A stretch of DNA of 64,000 nucleotides, from NCBI RefSeq assembly GCF_003351765.1, contig NZ_CP031229.1:1116001-1180000 (forward strand). Reading direction: 5' to 3'. Positions 8,456 through 17,485 of the stretch are shown piece after piece. The notes beneath the pieces were generated by a model. It ran no database searches. It was not told where the DNA came from and saw nothing but the letters and a program-made list of their open reading frames with translations. How positions within the stretch are numbered: the stretch's first letter is position 1; the number at the start of each line of letters is the position of its first letter. This DNA comes from Ornithinimicrobium avium (lineage in GTDB: Bacteria > Actinomycetota > Actinomycetes > Actinomycetales > Dermatophilaceae). The position numbers and the translations under genes are program-made.

Positions 8456-9820
8456 CTAGCGACCGGCCTCCTCGAGCATCTCGGCGACGACGAAGGCCAG
8501 CTCCAGGCTCTGCTGGTGGTTGAGGCGGGGGTCGCACAGCGTCTGGTAGCGCAGGCCCAGGTCGTCCAGGTCGACCGGGTCGACACCGCCGACGCACTCG
8601 GTGACGTCGTTGCCGGTGAGCTCGACGTGGATGCCGCCGGGGTGGGTGCCGGCCTCGGCGTGCGCGGCGAAGAACCCGCGCACCTCCTCCACCACGTCCT
8701 CGAAGCTGCGGGTCTTGTGGCCGCTGGGCGAGGTGAAGGTGTTGCCGTGCATCGGGTCGCACACCCAGCTGACCCGGCCCGCCTCGTCGCCGAGGGAGGT
8801 GAGCAGGGCGGGCAGCTTGTCGCGGATCGTCGACGCTCCCATCCGGGTGACGAAGGTCAGCCGGCCGGGCTCGCGGTGCGGGTCGACCTTGTCCATGATC
8901 CGCAGCACGGTGTCGCGGTCGGCGCCGGGGCCGAGCTTGACGCCGATCGGGTTGCGGACGCGGGAGACGAAGTCGAGGTGGGCGCCGTCCAGGTCGCGGG
9001 TGCGCTCCCCCACCCAGACGAAGTGGCCGGAGGTGTCGTAGAGCTGGCCGGTGCGGTGGTCCCGCCGGACCATCGGCCGCTCGTAGTCGAGCACGAGCGC
9101 CTCGTGCGCGGAGTAGAACTCCACCCGGCGCATCTCCTCGCTGTCGGCGACGCCGGAGGCCTCCAGGAAGCGCACGGCCCGGTCGATATGGGCGGCCATC
9201 TGCTCGTAGCGCGCCTGCGCCGGCCCCTGGATGAAGCCCTTGTTCCACGAGTGGACGCTGCGCAGGTCGGCCAGGCCGCCGCCGGTGAAACCGCGGACGA
9301 GGTTGAGGGTGGAGGCGCTGGCGTGGTAGGCGCGCAGCAGCCGGCCGGGGTCGTGCCGGCGGGCCTCGGGGGTGAACTCGAAGCCGTTGACCATGTCGCC
9401 GCGGTAGGACGGCAGCGTCACCCCGTCGCGGGTCTCGACGTCCGAGCTGCGCGGCTTGGCGAACTGGCCGGCCATCCGCCCGACCTTGACGATCGGCATC
9501 CCCGCCCCGTAGGTGAGCACCACCGCCATCTGCAGGATCGTCTTGAGCCGGTCGCGGATGTTGGGACCGGTGACGTCGGCGAGGGTCTCGGCGCAGTCGC
9601 CGCCCTGGAGGGTGAAGGCGCGCCCGGCCGCCACCTGGGCCATCCGGTCCCGCAGCGCGTCGCACTCACCGGCGAAGACCAGCGGCGGGTAGGTCGCCAG
9701 CACCGAGAGCACCTCGGCGAGCTCGGCGGGGTCCTCCCAGCTCGGCTGCTGCGTGGCCGGAAGGTCCGGCCAGTCGATCGTGGTGCTCGCGGGCGCCATC
9801 GCGGCGGTGTCGGTGCTCAC
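8456..9820 (-). CDS. aroG: Class II 3-deoxy-D-arabino-heptulosonate 7-phosphate (DAHP) synthase
   Basis: First enzyme of the shikimate pathway, joining phosphoenolpyruvate and erythrose 4-phosphate. The 454-aa product carries class II (plant/actinobacterial) signatures: LVFAGECDALRDRMA, LQGGDCAETLADV with the metal-binding Cys, MPIVKVGRMAGQFAKPRS, YHASASTLNLVRGF, PHREPGRLTFVTRMG, VSWVCDPMHGNT, and HVELTGNDVTECVGG. I prefer the GTG at 9820, because TATCAT lies 7 nt upstream on this strand (leaderless pattern); an ATG at 9829 overlapping that box would add three residues. The M. tuberculosis homologue (Rv2178c) also neighbours pknL. Confidence 0.93.
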   Translation of the reverse strand: MSTDTAAMAPASTTIDWPDLPATQQPSWEDPAELAEVLSVLATYPPLVFAGECDALRDRMAQVAAGRAFTLQGGDCAETLADVTGPNIRDRLKTILQMAVVLTYGAGMPIVKVGRMAGQFAKPRSSDVETRDGVTLPSYRGDMVNGFEFTPEARRHDPGRLLRAYHASASTLNLVRGFTGGGLADLRSVHSWNKGFIQGPAQARYEQMAAHIDRAVRFLEASGVADSEEMRRVEFYSAHEALVLDYERPMVRRDHRTGQLYDTSGHFVWVGERTRDLDGAHLDFVSRVRNPIGVKLGPGADRDTVLRIMDKVDPHREPGRLTFVTRMGASTIRDKLPALLTSLGDEAGRVSWVCDPMHGNTFTSPSGHKTRSFEDVVEEVRGFFAAHAEAGTHPGGIHVELTGNDVTECVGGVDPVDLDDLGLRYQTLCDPRLNHQQSLELAFVVAEMLEEAGR

Positions 9821-9863
9821 CCGGCCCATGATAGGTCGCCCGCGGGCCGGCCCTGACCCCGCG

Positions 9864-10805
9864 TCAGGCGGTCCCCTCCGCACGCCCGGGCGGATCCTGG
9901 CCCTCCGGCCGGTCCTGGCTGGGCACCTCCCCCGCAGCCGGCTCGTCCCCGGCCGCGTCCTGGTGGCGCCGGCGGGCGGCCAGCCCCTCCCGCGCCCGTC
10001 CGGCCGCCTCCGCGAGTCCCTCCCGCGCCCGGTCCAGGTCCTCCCGTGCCCGTCCGGCCGCGTCGGCAAGGCTCTCGCGCGCCCGGTCCAGGTCCTCGCG
10101 CGCCCGGTCCAGTCCCACGCGGGCCCGCTCGGCCAGCCGCTTCTTCACCGTCGCGGCGTACTCGTCGACGTACTCCTGGCCGGAGAGCCGCTGCAGCTCG
10201 CGCATCACCTCGTCGGTGATCATCCGCAGCGCCTCGTGGTCCTCGGTCCGCCCGGCCAGCTCGGGGTGGTGGATCGGCCGGCCGACACGCACCCCGACCC
10301 GGACGATGTTGGGGATCTTCTGCCCGGTCGGCTGCGCCTTGTCGGTGTCGATCATCGCGCACGGCACGATCGGGACGTCCGCGGCCAGGGCCAGCCGCGC
10401 CATCCCCGTCTTGCCGCGGTAGAGCCGCCCGTCCGGGGAGCGCGTGCCCTCGGGGTAGATGCCGAACAGCTCGCCGCGACGCAGCACCTCCAGACCCGCC
10501 TCGAGGGCCGCGAGAGCCGCCTCCCCGCCGGAGCGGTCGATGGGGATCTGTCCGGTCACGGTGAAGAACATGCGGCTCAGCCAGCCCTTGACGCCGGTGC
10601 CGACGAAGTACTCCTGCTTGGCGGGGAAGGTGATCCGCCGGTCGACCAGCAGCGGCAGGAAGATCGAGTCGGAGAAGGACAGGTGGTTGCTGGCCAGGAT
10701 GGCCGCACCCTCCTCGGGGATGTTCTGCTTGCCGCGGATCCACGGCCGGAAGACCAGCCTGACCGGTGGACCGACGACGAAGTGCTTCAGGATCCAGTAG
10801 ATCAC
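9864..10805 (-). CDS. plsC: 1-acyl-sn-glycerol-3-phosphate acyltransferase with repetitive coiled tail
   Basis: A membrane-associated acyltransferase making phosphatidic acid. The first ~225 residues show LASNHLSFSDSIFLP (HX4D catalytic motif), FVGTGVKGWL, and GIYPEGTRSPDG for phosphate binding. The N-terminus YWILKHFVVGPPVRLVFRPW is hydrophobic. The last ~90 residues are unusual: repeated RAREDLDRARE/LADAAGRARE units predict a long charged helix or coiled coil, followed by a polar disordered end. The GTG at 10805 follows AAGGAGCAGCAC. Length is 313 aa, against about 240 for plain PlsC. It is separate from the aroG operon (35-nt gap plus the aroG promoter). Confidence 0.9.
   Translation of the reverse strand: MIYWILKHFVVGPPVRLVFRPWIRGKQNIPEEGAAILASNHLSFSDSIFLPLLVDRRITFPAKQEYFVGTGVKGWLSRMFFTVTGQIPIDRSGGEAALAALEAGLEVLRRGELFGIYPEGTRSPDGRLYRGKTGMARLALAADVPIVPCAMIDTDKAQPTGQKIPNIVRVGVRVGRPIHHPELAGRTEDHEALRMITDEVMRELQRLSGQEYVDEYAATVKKRLAERARVGLDRAREDLDRARESLADAAGRAREDLDRAREGLAEAAGRAREGLAARRRHQDAAGDEPAAGEVPSQDRPEGQDPPGRAEGTA
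9985..10135. repeat. Imperfect tandem repeats encoding the PlsC C-terminal helix
   Basis: GCGCCCGGTCCAGGTCCTC-like units recur every 33-66 nt here. On the minus strand they encode 11-residue RAREDLDRARE-type modules, compatible with an undecad amphipathic helix. Confidence 0.7.
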
Positions 10806-10973
10806 CGTGCTGCTCCTTCGTCGGGGGCGATGGTCCGGCGCCGACTCTACCGCGCCGGGCTCCCCGTCCAGGCTCGCGTGCGAGGATGGCGGCGTGCTTG
10901 TCTGCCGCGCCGTCCAGCCCTCCGCCGCGAGGTGGGGGTATGGCGTGCGCGCCCGCCTCCGGGGGACGCGCGG

Positions 10974-11525
10974 GTGAGCGAGCCGGACCGTCAGGACCAC
11001 GGGGGCGGGGGCGACCGCGAGGAGCTCGACCGCCGATTCCGCGAGATCGTCGCCGGCCTGGACCAGGAGCTGCGTCCCGGCCGCGCCGCGCAGGACGCGC
11101 CCCCGCGCGACCCTTCCGCCGGCGACCAGCCCTCGGCCGGGGACCCGCCTCCGCGGCGGCCGCTGCTGCCGGCCCCTCCTCCCCTGCCCGACCCGCCGCC
11201 GCTGCCTCCCAGCACCCGGCATCTGGGCCCCGGCACGCCGGAGGGCATGGCGACCGACCACCGCTCCTACGAGCCGCCCGAGGAGGACGACCACTTCGTC
11301 CCGCCGCGGCCCGACCCGCTCCCGGCCGGCGACCTGCACTTCTGGGCCATCCTCGTCGGGCTCGTCGTCGGCCCGCTGCTGATCTTCCTCTCCGCGGTGC
11401 TGCCGGTGCTGCCGTCCGGCTGGACCGGCGTCGGGGCGGTGCTGACGCTGGTCGGCTTCGTGCTGCTCGTGCTGCGCCAGCCGCGCCGCCGCCGCCACGA
11501 CGGCGACTGGGGCGCGCGCGTCTGA
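10974..11525 (+). CDS. Pro-rich two-helix membrane protein of unknown function
   Basis: A 183-aa protein starting MSEPDRQDHGGGGDREELDRRF. Residues 1-120 are hydrophilic and Pro/Arg-rich; the C-terminus has two membrane helices (FWAILVGLVVGPLLIFLSAVLP and VGAVLTLVGFVLLVL) and ends in a basic tail RQPRRRRHDGDW. I do not recognise a family. The frame is open for 1.2 kb upstream but that part is antisense to plsC and aroG. The GTG at 10974 is chosen by the change to a sensible sequence; no strong ribosome site is visible. The 168 nt upstream, shared divergently with plsC, show nothing else. Confidence 0.7.
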   Translation: MSEPDRQDHGGGGDREELDRRFREIVAGLDQELRPGRAAQDAPPRDPSAGDQPSAGDPPPRRPLLPAPPPLPDPPPLPPSTRHLGPGTPEGMATDHRSYEPPEEDDHFVPPRPDPLPAGDLHFWAILVGLVVGPLLIFLSAVLPVLPSGWTGVGAVLTLVGFVLLVLRQPRRRRHDGDWGARV

Positions 11526-11546
11526 GCGTGGCCGGCGGCCCGCGGC

Positions 11547-12236
11547 TCAGAACGTGAGGTCCACCCAGACCGGCAGGTGGTCGGTGGCGGCCGCGAGCGG
11601 CATACCCTCCAGCAGCGCCGGGTCCCCGGTGGCCGCGGAACGGTGACCCCGGGAGAAGATCGCGTCGAGGCGGTGCTGCGGGCGGGAGGCCGGGAAGGTC
11701 GGCCGGTCCTCGCTGACCTCCTCGAGCCGGTCGGCGACGACGCCCCAGGCGGGGCCCGCCTGGTTCTCGTTGAGGTCGCCGCCGAGCACGACCGGCGCGT
11801 CGTCCTCGGCGAGCTCGCGCAGCACGGCCGCGATGTGCTCGACCCGCTGCTCGCCGACGAGGGAGAGGTGGACCGAGACCACGGTGACGCTCGGCGTGCC
11901 CGGGACGGAGAGGCGAGCGACGGTGTAGCTGCGCGGGTTCTCGCGCAGCCCCACCCGCAGGGGTCGGTCCTGGGAGTCGCTGGAGATCACCCGCAGGCTG
12001 GTCATCAGGCTGGTGCCGCTGACGAGCCGCGTGCGGCCCGACCACAGCATCCCGGCCGCCCTGGCGAAGGCCGCGATCGCATAGCTGGAGCCCGGGTAGC
12101 GCGGCACCTCCTGCAGGAGCAGCACGTCGGGATCGATCCTGCGGACGACCTGCGCGGCGACGTCTGCGTCGTCCTTGAGCCCGCGCAGGTTGTAGGTCGC
12201 CACGCGCAGCGGGCGGTGCTCGGGGGTCTGCGGCAT
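11547..12236 (-). CDS. Endonuclease/exonuclease/phosphatase (EEP) family protein
   Basis: A 229-aa metal-dependent hydrolase of the DNase I-like fold: LRVATYNLRGLKDD near the start, VLLLQEVPR with the metal-binding Glu, VSVHLSLVG, PVVLGGDLNEN with catalytic Asp/Asn, and the final AATDHLPVWVDL containing the catalytic His. There is no signal peptide. Substrate is not predictable (nucleic acid, inositol phosphate or other phosphodiester). I took the ATG at 12236; an open extension upstream adds non-conserved residues. It lies between the converging membrane protein gene and glucokinase. Confidence 0.85.
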   Translation of the reverse strand: MPQTPEHRPLRVATYNLRGLKDDADVAAQVVRRIDPDVLLLQEVPRYPGSSYAIAAFARAAGMLWSGRTRLVSGTSLMTSLRVISSDSQDRPLRVGLRENPRSYTVARLSVPGTPSVTVVSVHLSLVGEQRVEHIAAVLRELAEDDAPVVLGGDLNENQAGPAWGVVADRLEEVSEDRPTFPASRPQHRLDAIFSRGHRSAATGDPALLEGMPLAAATDHLPVWVDLTF

Positions 12237-12307
12237 GGACCCATCCTCGCGCACGGCCGGTGGCGGGTCGCACCGCACCCCGTGCACCCCGAGCCTTCGG
12301 GCTGCTC

Positions 12308-13285
12308 CTACCGAGGGCGCCGCGCCAGGTCGGCCGCGCCCACGAGACCGGCGCCCACGCCCAGCTCGGCGGCCCGCACCGGGGGCACCGGGCGGTAGCC
12401 GCGGCCGGGCAGCCGGCGCGCCAGCTCCGCCCTGGCCGGTGCCAGCAGCAGCTCGCCGGCCTCGCTGCCGCCACCGCCCACGACGAGCATCCCCGGGTCG
12501 AGCGCGGCGACCACCGCGGCCAGACCGGCGCCGAGCCAGCGCCCGACCTCGGCCACCAGCGCGGTGCTGGCGCGGTCACCGGCGCCGGCCAGGCGCGTGA
12601 CGTCCTCGCCCCGCAGCTGCTCCGGGTCTCCCCCGCAGGCACCGAGCAGGGCTGCGGCGTCCGGACCCCCGGCTGCCAGGACCTCCAGCGCGCCGCGGCG
12701 CAGCACCGTGCCGGAGGCGTACTGCTCCCAGCAGCCCCGCTGCCCGCACGGGCACGCGCGGCCGTCGGGGACCACCGTCATGTGGCCGAACTCGCCGGCC
12801 AGCCCGTGCCGGCCGCGCTGGAGACGCCCGTCGACGAGCATCGCGCCGCCGATGCCCGTGCCGAGCGTGACCATGACCAGGTGGCTCTCCCCGCGCGCAG
12901 CCCCGAAGCGGTGCTCGGCCCAGGCGGCGGCGTTGGCGTCGTTCTCCACGACCACCGGCAGCCCGAGCCGCCCGGAGAGCTTCTCCCGCAGGGGTTCGTC
13001 GCGCCACGACAGGTGCGGCGCGAAGACCACGGTCCCCCGGTCGGCGGCGACGAACCCGGCCGCCCCGATCCCCACGCCGGCGGTGCCGCGCTCGCGGGCC
13101 TGCGGATGGGCCACCAGCTCGGAGACGACCGCCACGACCGCGTCCTCCACGTCCTTCGGCGCGGTCGTCCGGTGGGGCGTGTCGTGCCGGGTCGCGTGCA
13201 CGACCCTGCCGTGGTCGTCGACCAGTCCGGCCTTGATCCTCGAGCCGCCGACGTCGACGCCGACGGACAACGGGGTCGAGGTCAT
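12308..13285 (-). CDS. glkA: ROK-family glucokinase
   Basis: Phosphorylates glucose with ATP (or polyphosphate) in the cytosol. The 325-aa protein has the nucleotide-binding start VGVDVGGSRIKAGLVDD, the sugar/catalytic motif VVVENDANAAAWAEH, TLGTGIGGAMLVDG, the ROK zinc motif CPCGQRGCWEQYASG, and GMLVVGGGGSEAG. A TAGGGT box lies 5 nt before the ATG at 13285, compatible with a leaderless transcript. It is divergent from the acyl-CoA ligase gene with a 92-nt shared promoter region. Confidence 0.92.
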   Translation of the reverse strand: MTSTPLSVGVDVGGSRIKAGLVDDHGRVVHATRHDTPHRTTAPKDVEDAVVAVVSELVAHPQARERGTAGVGIGAAGFVAADRGTVVFAPHLSWRDEPLREKLSGRLGLPVVVENDANAAAWAEHRFGAARGESHLVMVTLGTGIGGAMLVDGRLQRGRHGLAGEFGHMTVVPDGRACPCGQRGCWEQYASGTVLRRGALEVLAAGGPDAAALLGACGGDPEQLRGEDVTRLAGAGDRASTALVAEVGRWLGAGLAAVVAALDPGMLVVGGGGSEAGELLLAPARAELARRLPGRGYRPVPPVRAAELGVGAGLVGAADLARRPR

Positions 13286-13377
13286 GGGCCACCCTAACCA
13301 GTGGCGCTGCCCCTGCGCCGCACCCTGCTGGGTATCGTGGAGCAGCCCGCCGCCCAGCACGTCCCAGGAGGCCCCCG

Positions 13378-15180
13378 TTGACGGACGTGACCGTCCCCCC
13401 GCTCATCTCCTCGCCGTCCGCCTCGAGCATCTCCGACTACATGGTGCAGTGGGCCGAGCGTGAGCCGGGGCGTGTGCTGGTCAGCCTGCGGGCGGCCGAC
13501 GGCGCCAGCTGGCGGGAGGTGGACGCCGCCGGGCTGCGCACGGACGTCGACGCGCTGGCCAAGGGCTTCGTCGCCGCCGGTATCCAGGTCCGGGACCGGG
13601 TGGCGATCATGAGCCGGACCCGCTACGAGTGGACGCTGGCGGACCTGGCGCTGTGGAGCATCGGCGCCGTCCCGGTGCCGGTCTACGAGACCAGCTCCCA
13701 GGACCAGGTCCGGTGGATCGTCCAGGACTCCGGCGCCGTGGCGATGATCGTCGAGGACCCCACCATGATGACCACGCTGGCGGCGGTCCGGGACGAGCTG
13801 CCGCAGCTGCGCGACCTGTGGTGCATCGACGCGGGGGCCCTGGACGAGCTCGTGACCGCCGGGGCCGACGTCGAGGAGGGCACGGTCGTGGAGCGGCGCG
13901 CCGCCGTCCGGCGCGAGGACCTGGCCACGATCATCTACACCTCGGGCACGACCGGACGGCCCAAGGGCTGCGAGCTGACCCACGACAACTTCATGGCCCT
14001 GTCCGAGAACGCCTCCGAGCGCCTCTCGGCCGTCGTCCTCGAGCCGGGCAGCGCGACCCTGCTCTTCCTGCCGCTGGCCCACGTGTTCGCCCGCTTCATC
14101 CAGGTGGTGTGCCTGCACACCGGCGCCCGGATGGGCCACACCCCGGACGCCAGGACGCTGCTGGACGACCTGGCCGGCTTCCGTCCCACCTTCCTGCTCG
14201 CGGTGCCGCGCGTCTTCGAGAAGATCTACAACTCGGCCGAGCACACCGCGCAGGCCGGCGGTCGCGGCAGGGTCTTCCGCTGGGCCGCCCGGGTCGCGCA
14301 CGACTACAGCCGGGCGCTGGACGACGGAGGTCCTGGCGTCCTGCTGCGGGCCCAGCACCTGGCGGCCGACCGGCTCGTCTTCGCGCGGCTGCGCGCGGTG
14401 ATGGGCGGTCAGGTGGCCTACGCGATCTCCGGCGGCGCGGCGCTGGGCGAGCGGCTGGGCCACTTCTACCGCGGCATCGGCCTGGTCGTCCTGGAGGGCT
14501 ACGGGCTGACCGAGACCACCGCGCCGGCGACCGTCAACACCCCCGACATGATCCGCATCGGCACGGTCGGACGGCCACTGCCGGGTGTCTCGGTCCGGGT
14601 GGCCGAGGACGGCGAGATCCTGCTCAACGGCGTCGGCCTGTTCCGGGCCTACCACGACGACGCGGAGGCGACGACCGAGGCCGTGCGGGACGGGTGGTTC
14701 GCCACGGGTGACCTCGGCGAGCTGGACCGCGACGGGTTCCTGCGGGTCACCGGCCGAAAGAAGGAGATCATCGTCACCGCCGGCGGCAAGAACATCTCGC
14801 CGGGGCCGATGGAGGACCGGATCCGCGCCCACCCGCTGGTCTCCCAGTGCATGGTGGTCGGCGACGCCCAGCCGTTCGTCGCCGCCCTGGTCACCCTGGA
14901 CGAGGAGATGCTGCCGGCCTGGGCGGCGTCGCACGGGCTGGAGGGCCTGACGCCGGAGCAGGCCCGCACCCACGAGCAGGTGCTCGCGGAGGTCCAGGGC
15001 GCCATCGACGAGGCCAACACCTACGTGAGCAGGGCCGAGTCGGTCCGCAAGTTCGTGATCCTGGACGAGGACTTCACCACGGACAACGGCCTGCTGACGC
15101 CGTCGTTGAAGCTCGTGCGAGGCCGGATCAACGAGCGTCTCAAGGACGTGATCGACGCGCTCTACGCCCCGGCCGGCTGA
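13378..15180 (+). CDS. fadD15: Long-chain fatty-acid-CoA ligase (FadD15-like)
   Basis: An AMP-forming acyl-CoA synthetase of 600 aa. Motifs: P-loop TIIYTSGTTGRPKGCELTH near 190, LPLAHVFARFIQ, VPRVFEKIYN, GYGLTETTAPATVN, DGWFATGDLGELDRDG and the C-terminal hinge/catalytic region VTGRKKEIIVTAGGKNISP. No membrane segments. The start is TTG at 13378, placed by AGGAGG at 13366-13371 with 6-nt spacing. M. tuberculosis fadD15 occupies the same relative position between plsC and the qcr cluster, which supports the assignment. Confidence 0.92.
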   Translation: MTDVTVPPLISSPSASSISDYMVQWAEREPGRVLVSLRAADGASWREVDAAGLRTDVDALAKGFVAAGIQVRDRVAIMSRTRYEWTLADLALWSIGAVPVPVYETSSQDQVRWIVQDSGAVAMIVEDPTMMTTLAAVRDELPQLRDLWCIDAGALDELVTAGADVEEGTVVERRAAVRREDLATIIYTSGTTGRPKGCELTHDNFMALSENASERLSAVVLEPGSATLLFLPLAHVFARFIQVVCLHTGARMGHTPDARTLLDDLAGFRPTFLLAVPRVFEKIYNSAEHTAQAGGRGRVFRWAARVAHDYSRALDDGGPGVLLRAQHLAADRLVFARLRAVMGGQVAYAISGGAALGERLGHFYRGIGLVVLEGYGLTETTAPATVNTPDMIRIGTVGRPLPGVSVRVAEDGEILLNGVGLFRAYHDDAEATTEAVRDGWFATGDLGELDRDGFLRVTGRKKEIIVTAGGKNISPGPMEDRIRAHPLVSQCMVVGDAQPFVAALVTLDEEMLPAWAASHGLEGLTPEQARTHEQVLAEVQGAIDEANTYVSRAESVRKFVILDEDFTTDNGLLTPSLKLVRGRINERLKDVIDALYAPAG

Positions 15181-15238
15181 CCATCGACGGTCGGCGCCGT
15201 GAACGTCCACGACGCGCCGCCGTGCCCCGGAATGGCTG

Positions 15239-15526
15239 CTAGCCCGTGGCGACGCGGTGGGAGGTCGCCGTCTCGGCTCGCGCCAGGTCGGCCTCCTCCG
15301 GGCTCACCAGCCCCGCGCGGACGAAGGCGCTGACGGCAGCCAGCTCGTCGGAGTCGAGCGGCAGGCCGGGGAACGGCCCGTCCTGGTCCGGCGCGGCGGC
15401 TCCTCGGCCCTGCTCGCGCGGGGCCGGGTCCTCCAGCCACAGGCGGGCGAGCACGGGGACGAAGCAGTCCCCGCAGTGGCGCCCGCGGACGGGGCAGGTG
15501 TCGCAGTCGATGGTGGTCGTGGTCAT
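15239..15526 (-). CDS. Small Cys-cluster protein of unknown function
   Basis: A 95-aa protein with an N-terminal CxxC-x6-CxxC cluster (CDTCPVRGRHCGDC, residues 8-21), which could bind zinc or an Fe-S centre, then a Pro-rich linker and a helical C-terminus (LAAVSAFVRAGLVSPEEADLARAE). Similar small proteins occur in many actinobacteria; I know no function. AAGGAGG lies 8 nt upstream of the ATG at 15526. It is divergent from the exonuclease/GIY-YIG gene, and a perfect 16-bp inverted repeat spans the two promoters, suggesting joint regulation. Confidence 0.75.
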   Translation of the reverse strand: MTTTTIDCDTCPVRGRHCGDCFVPVLARLWLEDPAPREQGRGAAAPDQDGPFPGLPLDSDELAAVSAFVRAGLVSPEEADLARAETATSHRVATG

Positions 15527-15561
15527 GGTGTCCACCTCCTTCACCCACGACGCTAGGGACC

Positions 15562-15627
15562 GGCACCGACAGACCCCACGCGGCGGACCCCGACCGCCCG
15601 GCGGGTCTCCCGGGGTCTGTCGGTGCC
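15562..15627. promoter_or_regulatory. Long inverted repeat in a divergent promoter region
   Basis: GGCACCGACAGACCCC (15562-15577) is repeated exactly as its reverse complement at 15612-15627, with a 34-nt spacer. The left arm lies in the -35 region of the Cys-cluster gene (CTAGCG-type -10 near 15551-15556, minus strand) and the right arm in the -35 region of the nuclease gene (TACGTT at 15634-15639). The geometry fits one regulator acting on both promoters, possibly with looping. Confidence 0.65.
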
Positions 15628-15646
15628 CCCGTCTACGTTCGTCGGT

Positions 15647-17401
15647 ATGCAGATGGTGCAGGAGACGTTCGAGGACCTGGGCCTCGCCCTGGCCGACGTC
15701 ACCTTCGTCGTCGTCGACCTCGAGACCACGGGCGGGTCGCCCTCGGGCTCGCAGATCACCGAGTTCGGCGCCGTGAAGGTGCGCGGCGGCGAGGTGCTCT
15801 GCGAGTTCCAGACCCTCGTGCGTCCCACGACGCCGATCCCCCCGTTCATCAGCGTGCTCACCGGCATCACCAACACGATGGTCGCCGACGCGCCAGGCAT
15901 CCGGACCGTGATGCCTCAGTTCCTCGAGTTCGCCAGGGGGTCGGTGCTCGTCGCGCACAACGCCGGCTTCGACGTGTCCTTCCTCAAGGCCGCGGCGGCG
16001 GAGACCGGACAGGCCTGGCCCGGGTTCGCGGTCATCGACACGGTGCGCCTGGCACGGCAGCTGGTCCACAAGGACGAAGCACCCAACCACAAGCTCTCCA
16101 GCCTCGCCCGGCTGTTCTGCGCCACCACCACGCCGGACCACCGGGCCCTGCACGACGCCCGCGCCACGGTCGACGTGCTGCACGGCCTCATCGCACGGGT
16201 GGGCAACCTGGGCGTGCACACCCTGGAGGAGCTGCAGTCCTACACCTCGCGGGTCAGCATGGCCCAGCGGCGCAAGCGTTTCCTCGCCGACGCGATGCCC
16301 TCGGCGCCCGGCGTCTACATCTTCAAGGACGGCCGTGGCGAGCCCCTCTACGTGGGCACGGCCACCGACCTGCGCCGGCGCACCCGCAGCTACTTCACCG
16401 CCTCGGAGTCGCGGCGGCGGATGACCGAGATGGTCGGGCTGGCCGAGTCGATCACACCGATCGTGTGCGCCACCGCGCTGGAGGCCTCCGTGCGCGAGCT
16501 GCGGCTCATCGCCGAGCACAAGCCCCGCTACAACCGCCGCTCACGACACCCGGAGCGGTCGGTGTGGGTCAAGCTGACCGCCGAGCCCTTCCCCCGGCTC
16601 TCGGTCGTCCGTGCGGTCCGGGGGGACGGCGCCCACTACGCCGGCCCGTTCGCCAGCCGCCGCACGGCCGAGGCCGCGGTCACCGCTCTGCACGAGGTGG
16701 TGCCGCTGCGCCAGTGCACCACCCGGCTCTCGGCGCGGACCACGCGCGGCTCGGCCTGCGTCCTGTTCGACCTCGGTCGGTGCGGCGCCCCGTGCATCGG
16801 CGAGCAGTCCGTCGAGGACTACGCCCTGGTCGCCGAGCAGGCGGTCAGCGCGCTGAGCGGCAGCTCGCGCCAGGTCATGTCCACCCTGCGCACCCGCCTC
16901 GACGTGCTGGCCGAGCAGGAGCGCTTCGAGGAGGCCGGCACGCTGCGCGACCGGATGATGGCGCTGGTGCGGGCCGCGGCCAGGGCCCAGCGCATCCGCC
17001 CGCTGGCCTCGGCCTCCGAGCTCGTCGCCGCCCGGCGCCGCGACGGCGGCGGCTGGGAGATCGTCTGCGTGCGCCACGGACGGCTCGCCGGCGCGAGCGT
17101 CACCCCGGCCGGTGCGGACCCCCTCCCGGTGATCGCCGCGCTCCGCCAGACGGCCGAGGTCGTCGAGCCGGGGACGACCCTGCCCGAGGAGACAGAGCTG
17201 GTGCTGCGCTGGCTGGAGACCCCCGGCACCCGCCTGGTCGACCTCGACGGCACCTGGACCTGCCCGGTGGACGGGGCGGGAGCGAGCAGGGCCGTCCTCG
17301 AGCCGCAGGCGAGCACGTGGTCGGGCACCGACCACCTCGACCCCTCGCCGGGACGTGCCCTGGACCGCCCCGTGGGTGCCGTGGGCGGTGGCACGCCCTG
17401 A
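15647..17401 (+). CDS. DEDDh 3'-5' exonuclease fused to a UvrC-like GIY-YIG nuclease
   Basis: A 584-aa repair nuclease like M. tuberculosis Rv2191. Residues ~20-195 form the DnaQ/epsilon exonuclease: VVVDLETTGGSPSG, LVAHNAGFDVSFLK and HRALHDARATVDVL give the D-E-D-D-h residues. Residues ~220-310 are the GIY-YIG domain (PGVYIFKDGRGEPLYVGTAT, KPRYNRR), and the rest resembles the Cys-containing and UvrB-interacting middle of UvrC (LGRCGAPCIG). It lacks the UvrC C-terminal endonuclease. TACGTT lies 7 nt before the ATG at 15647, consistent with a leaderless start; an upstream TTG/GTG extension would read into the inverted repeat. Confidence 0.9.
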   Translation: MQMVQETFEDLGLALADVTFVVVDLETTGGSPSGSQITEFGAVKVRGGEVLCEFQTLVRPTTPIPPFISVLTGITNTMVADAPGIRTVMPQFLEFARGSVLVAHNAGFDVSFLKAAAAETGQAWPGFAVIDTVRLARQLVHKDEAPNHKLSSLARLFCATTTPDHRALHDARATVDVLHGLIARVGNLGVHTLEELQSYTSRVSMAQRRKRFLADAMPSAPGVYIFKDGRGEPLYVGTATDLRRRTRSYFTASESRRRMTEMVGLAESITPIVCATALEASVRELRLIAEHKPRYNRRSRHPERSVWVKLTAEPFPRLSVVRAVRGDGAHYAGPFASRRTAEAAVTALHEVVPLRQCTTRLSARTTRGSACVLFDLGRCGAPCIGEQSVEDYALVAEQAVSALSGSSRQVMSTLRTRLDVLAEQERFEEAGTLRDRMMALVRAAARAQRIRPLASASELVAARRRDGGGWEIVCVRHGRLAGASVTPAGADPLPVIAALRQTAEVVEPGTTLPEETELVLRWLETPGTRLVDLDGTWTCPVDGAGASRAVLEPQASTWSGTDHLDPSPGRALDRPVGAVGGGTP

Positions 17402-17485
17402 GGCCGGCCACCTGTCCGTCCGCTGCGGCCCCGCGGCCAGCGCTACTGCGGCCCCGCCGACGGCGCTACTGCGGCTTCCGCGGAG

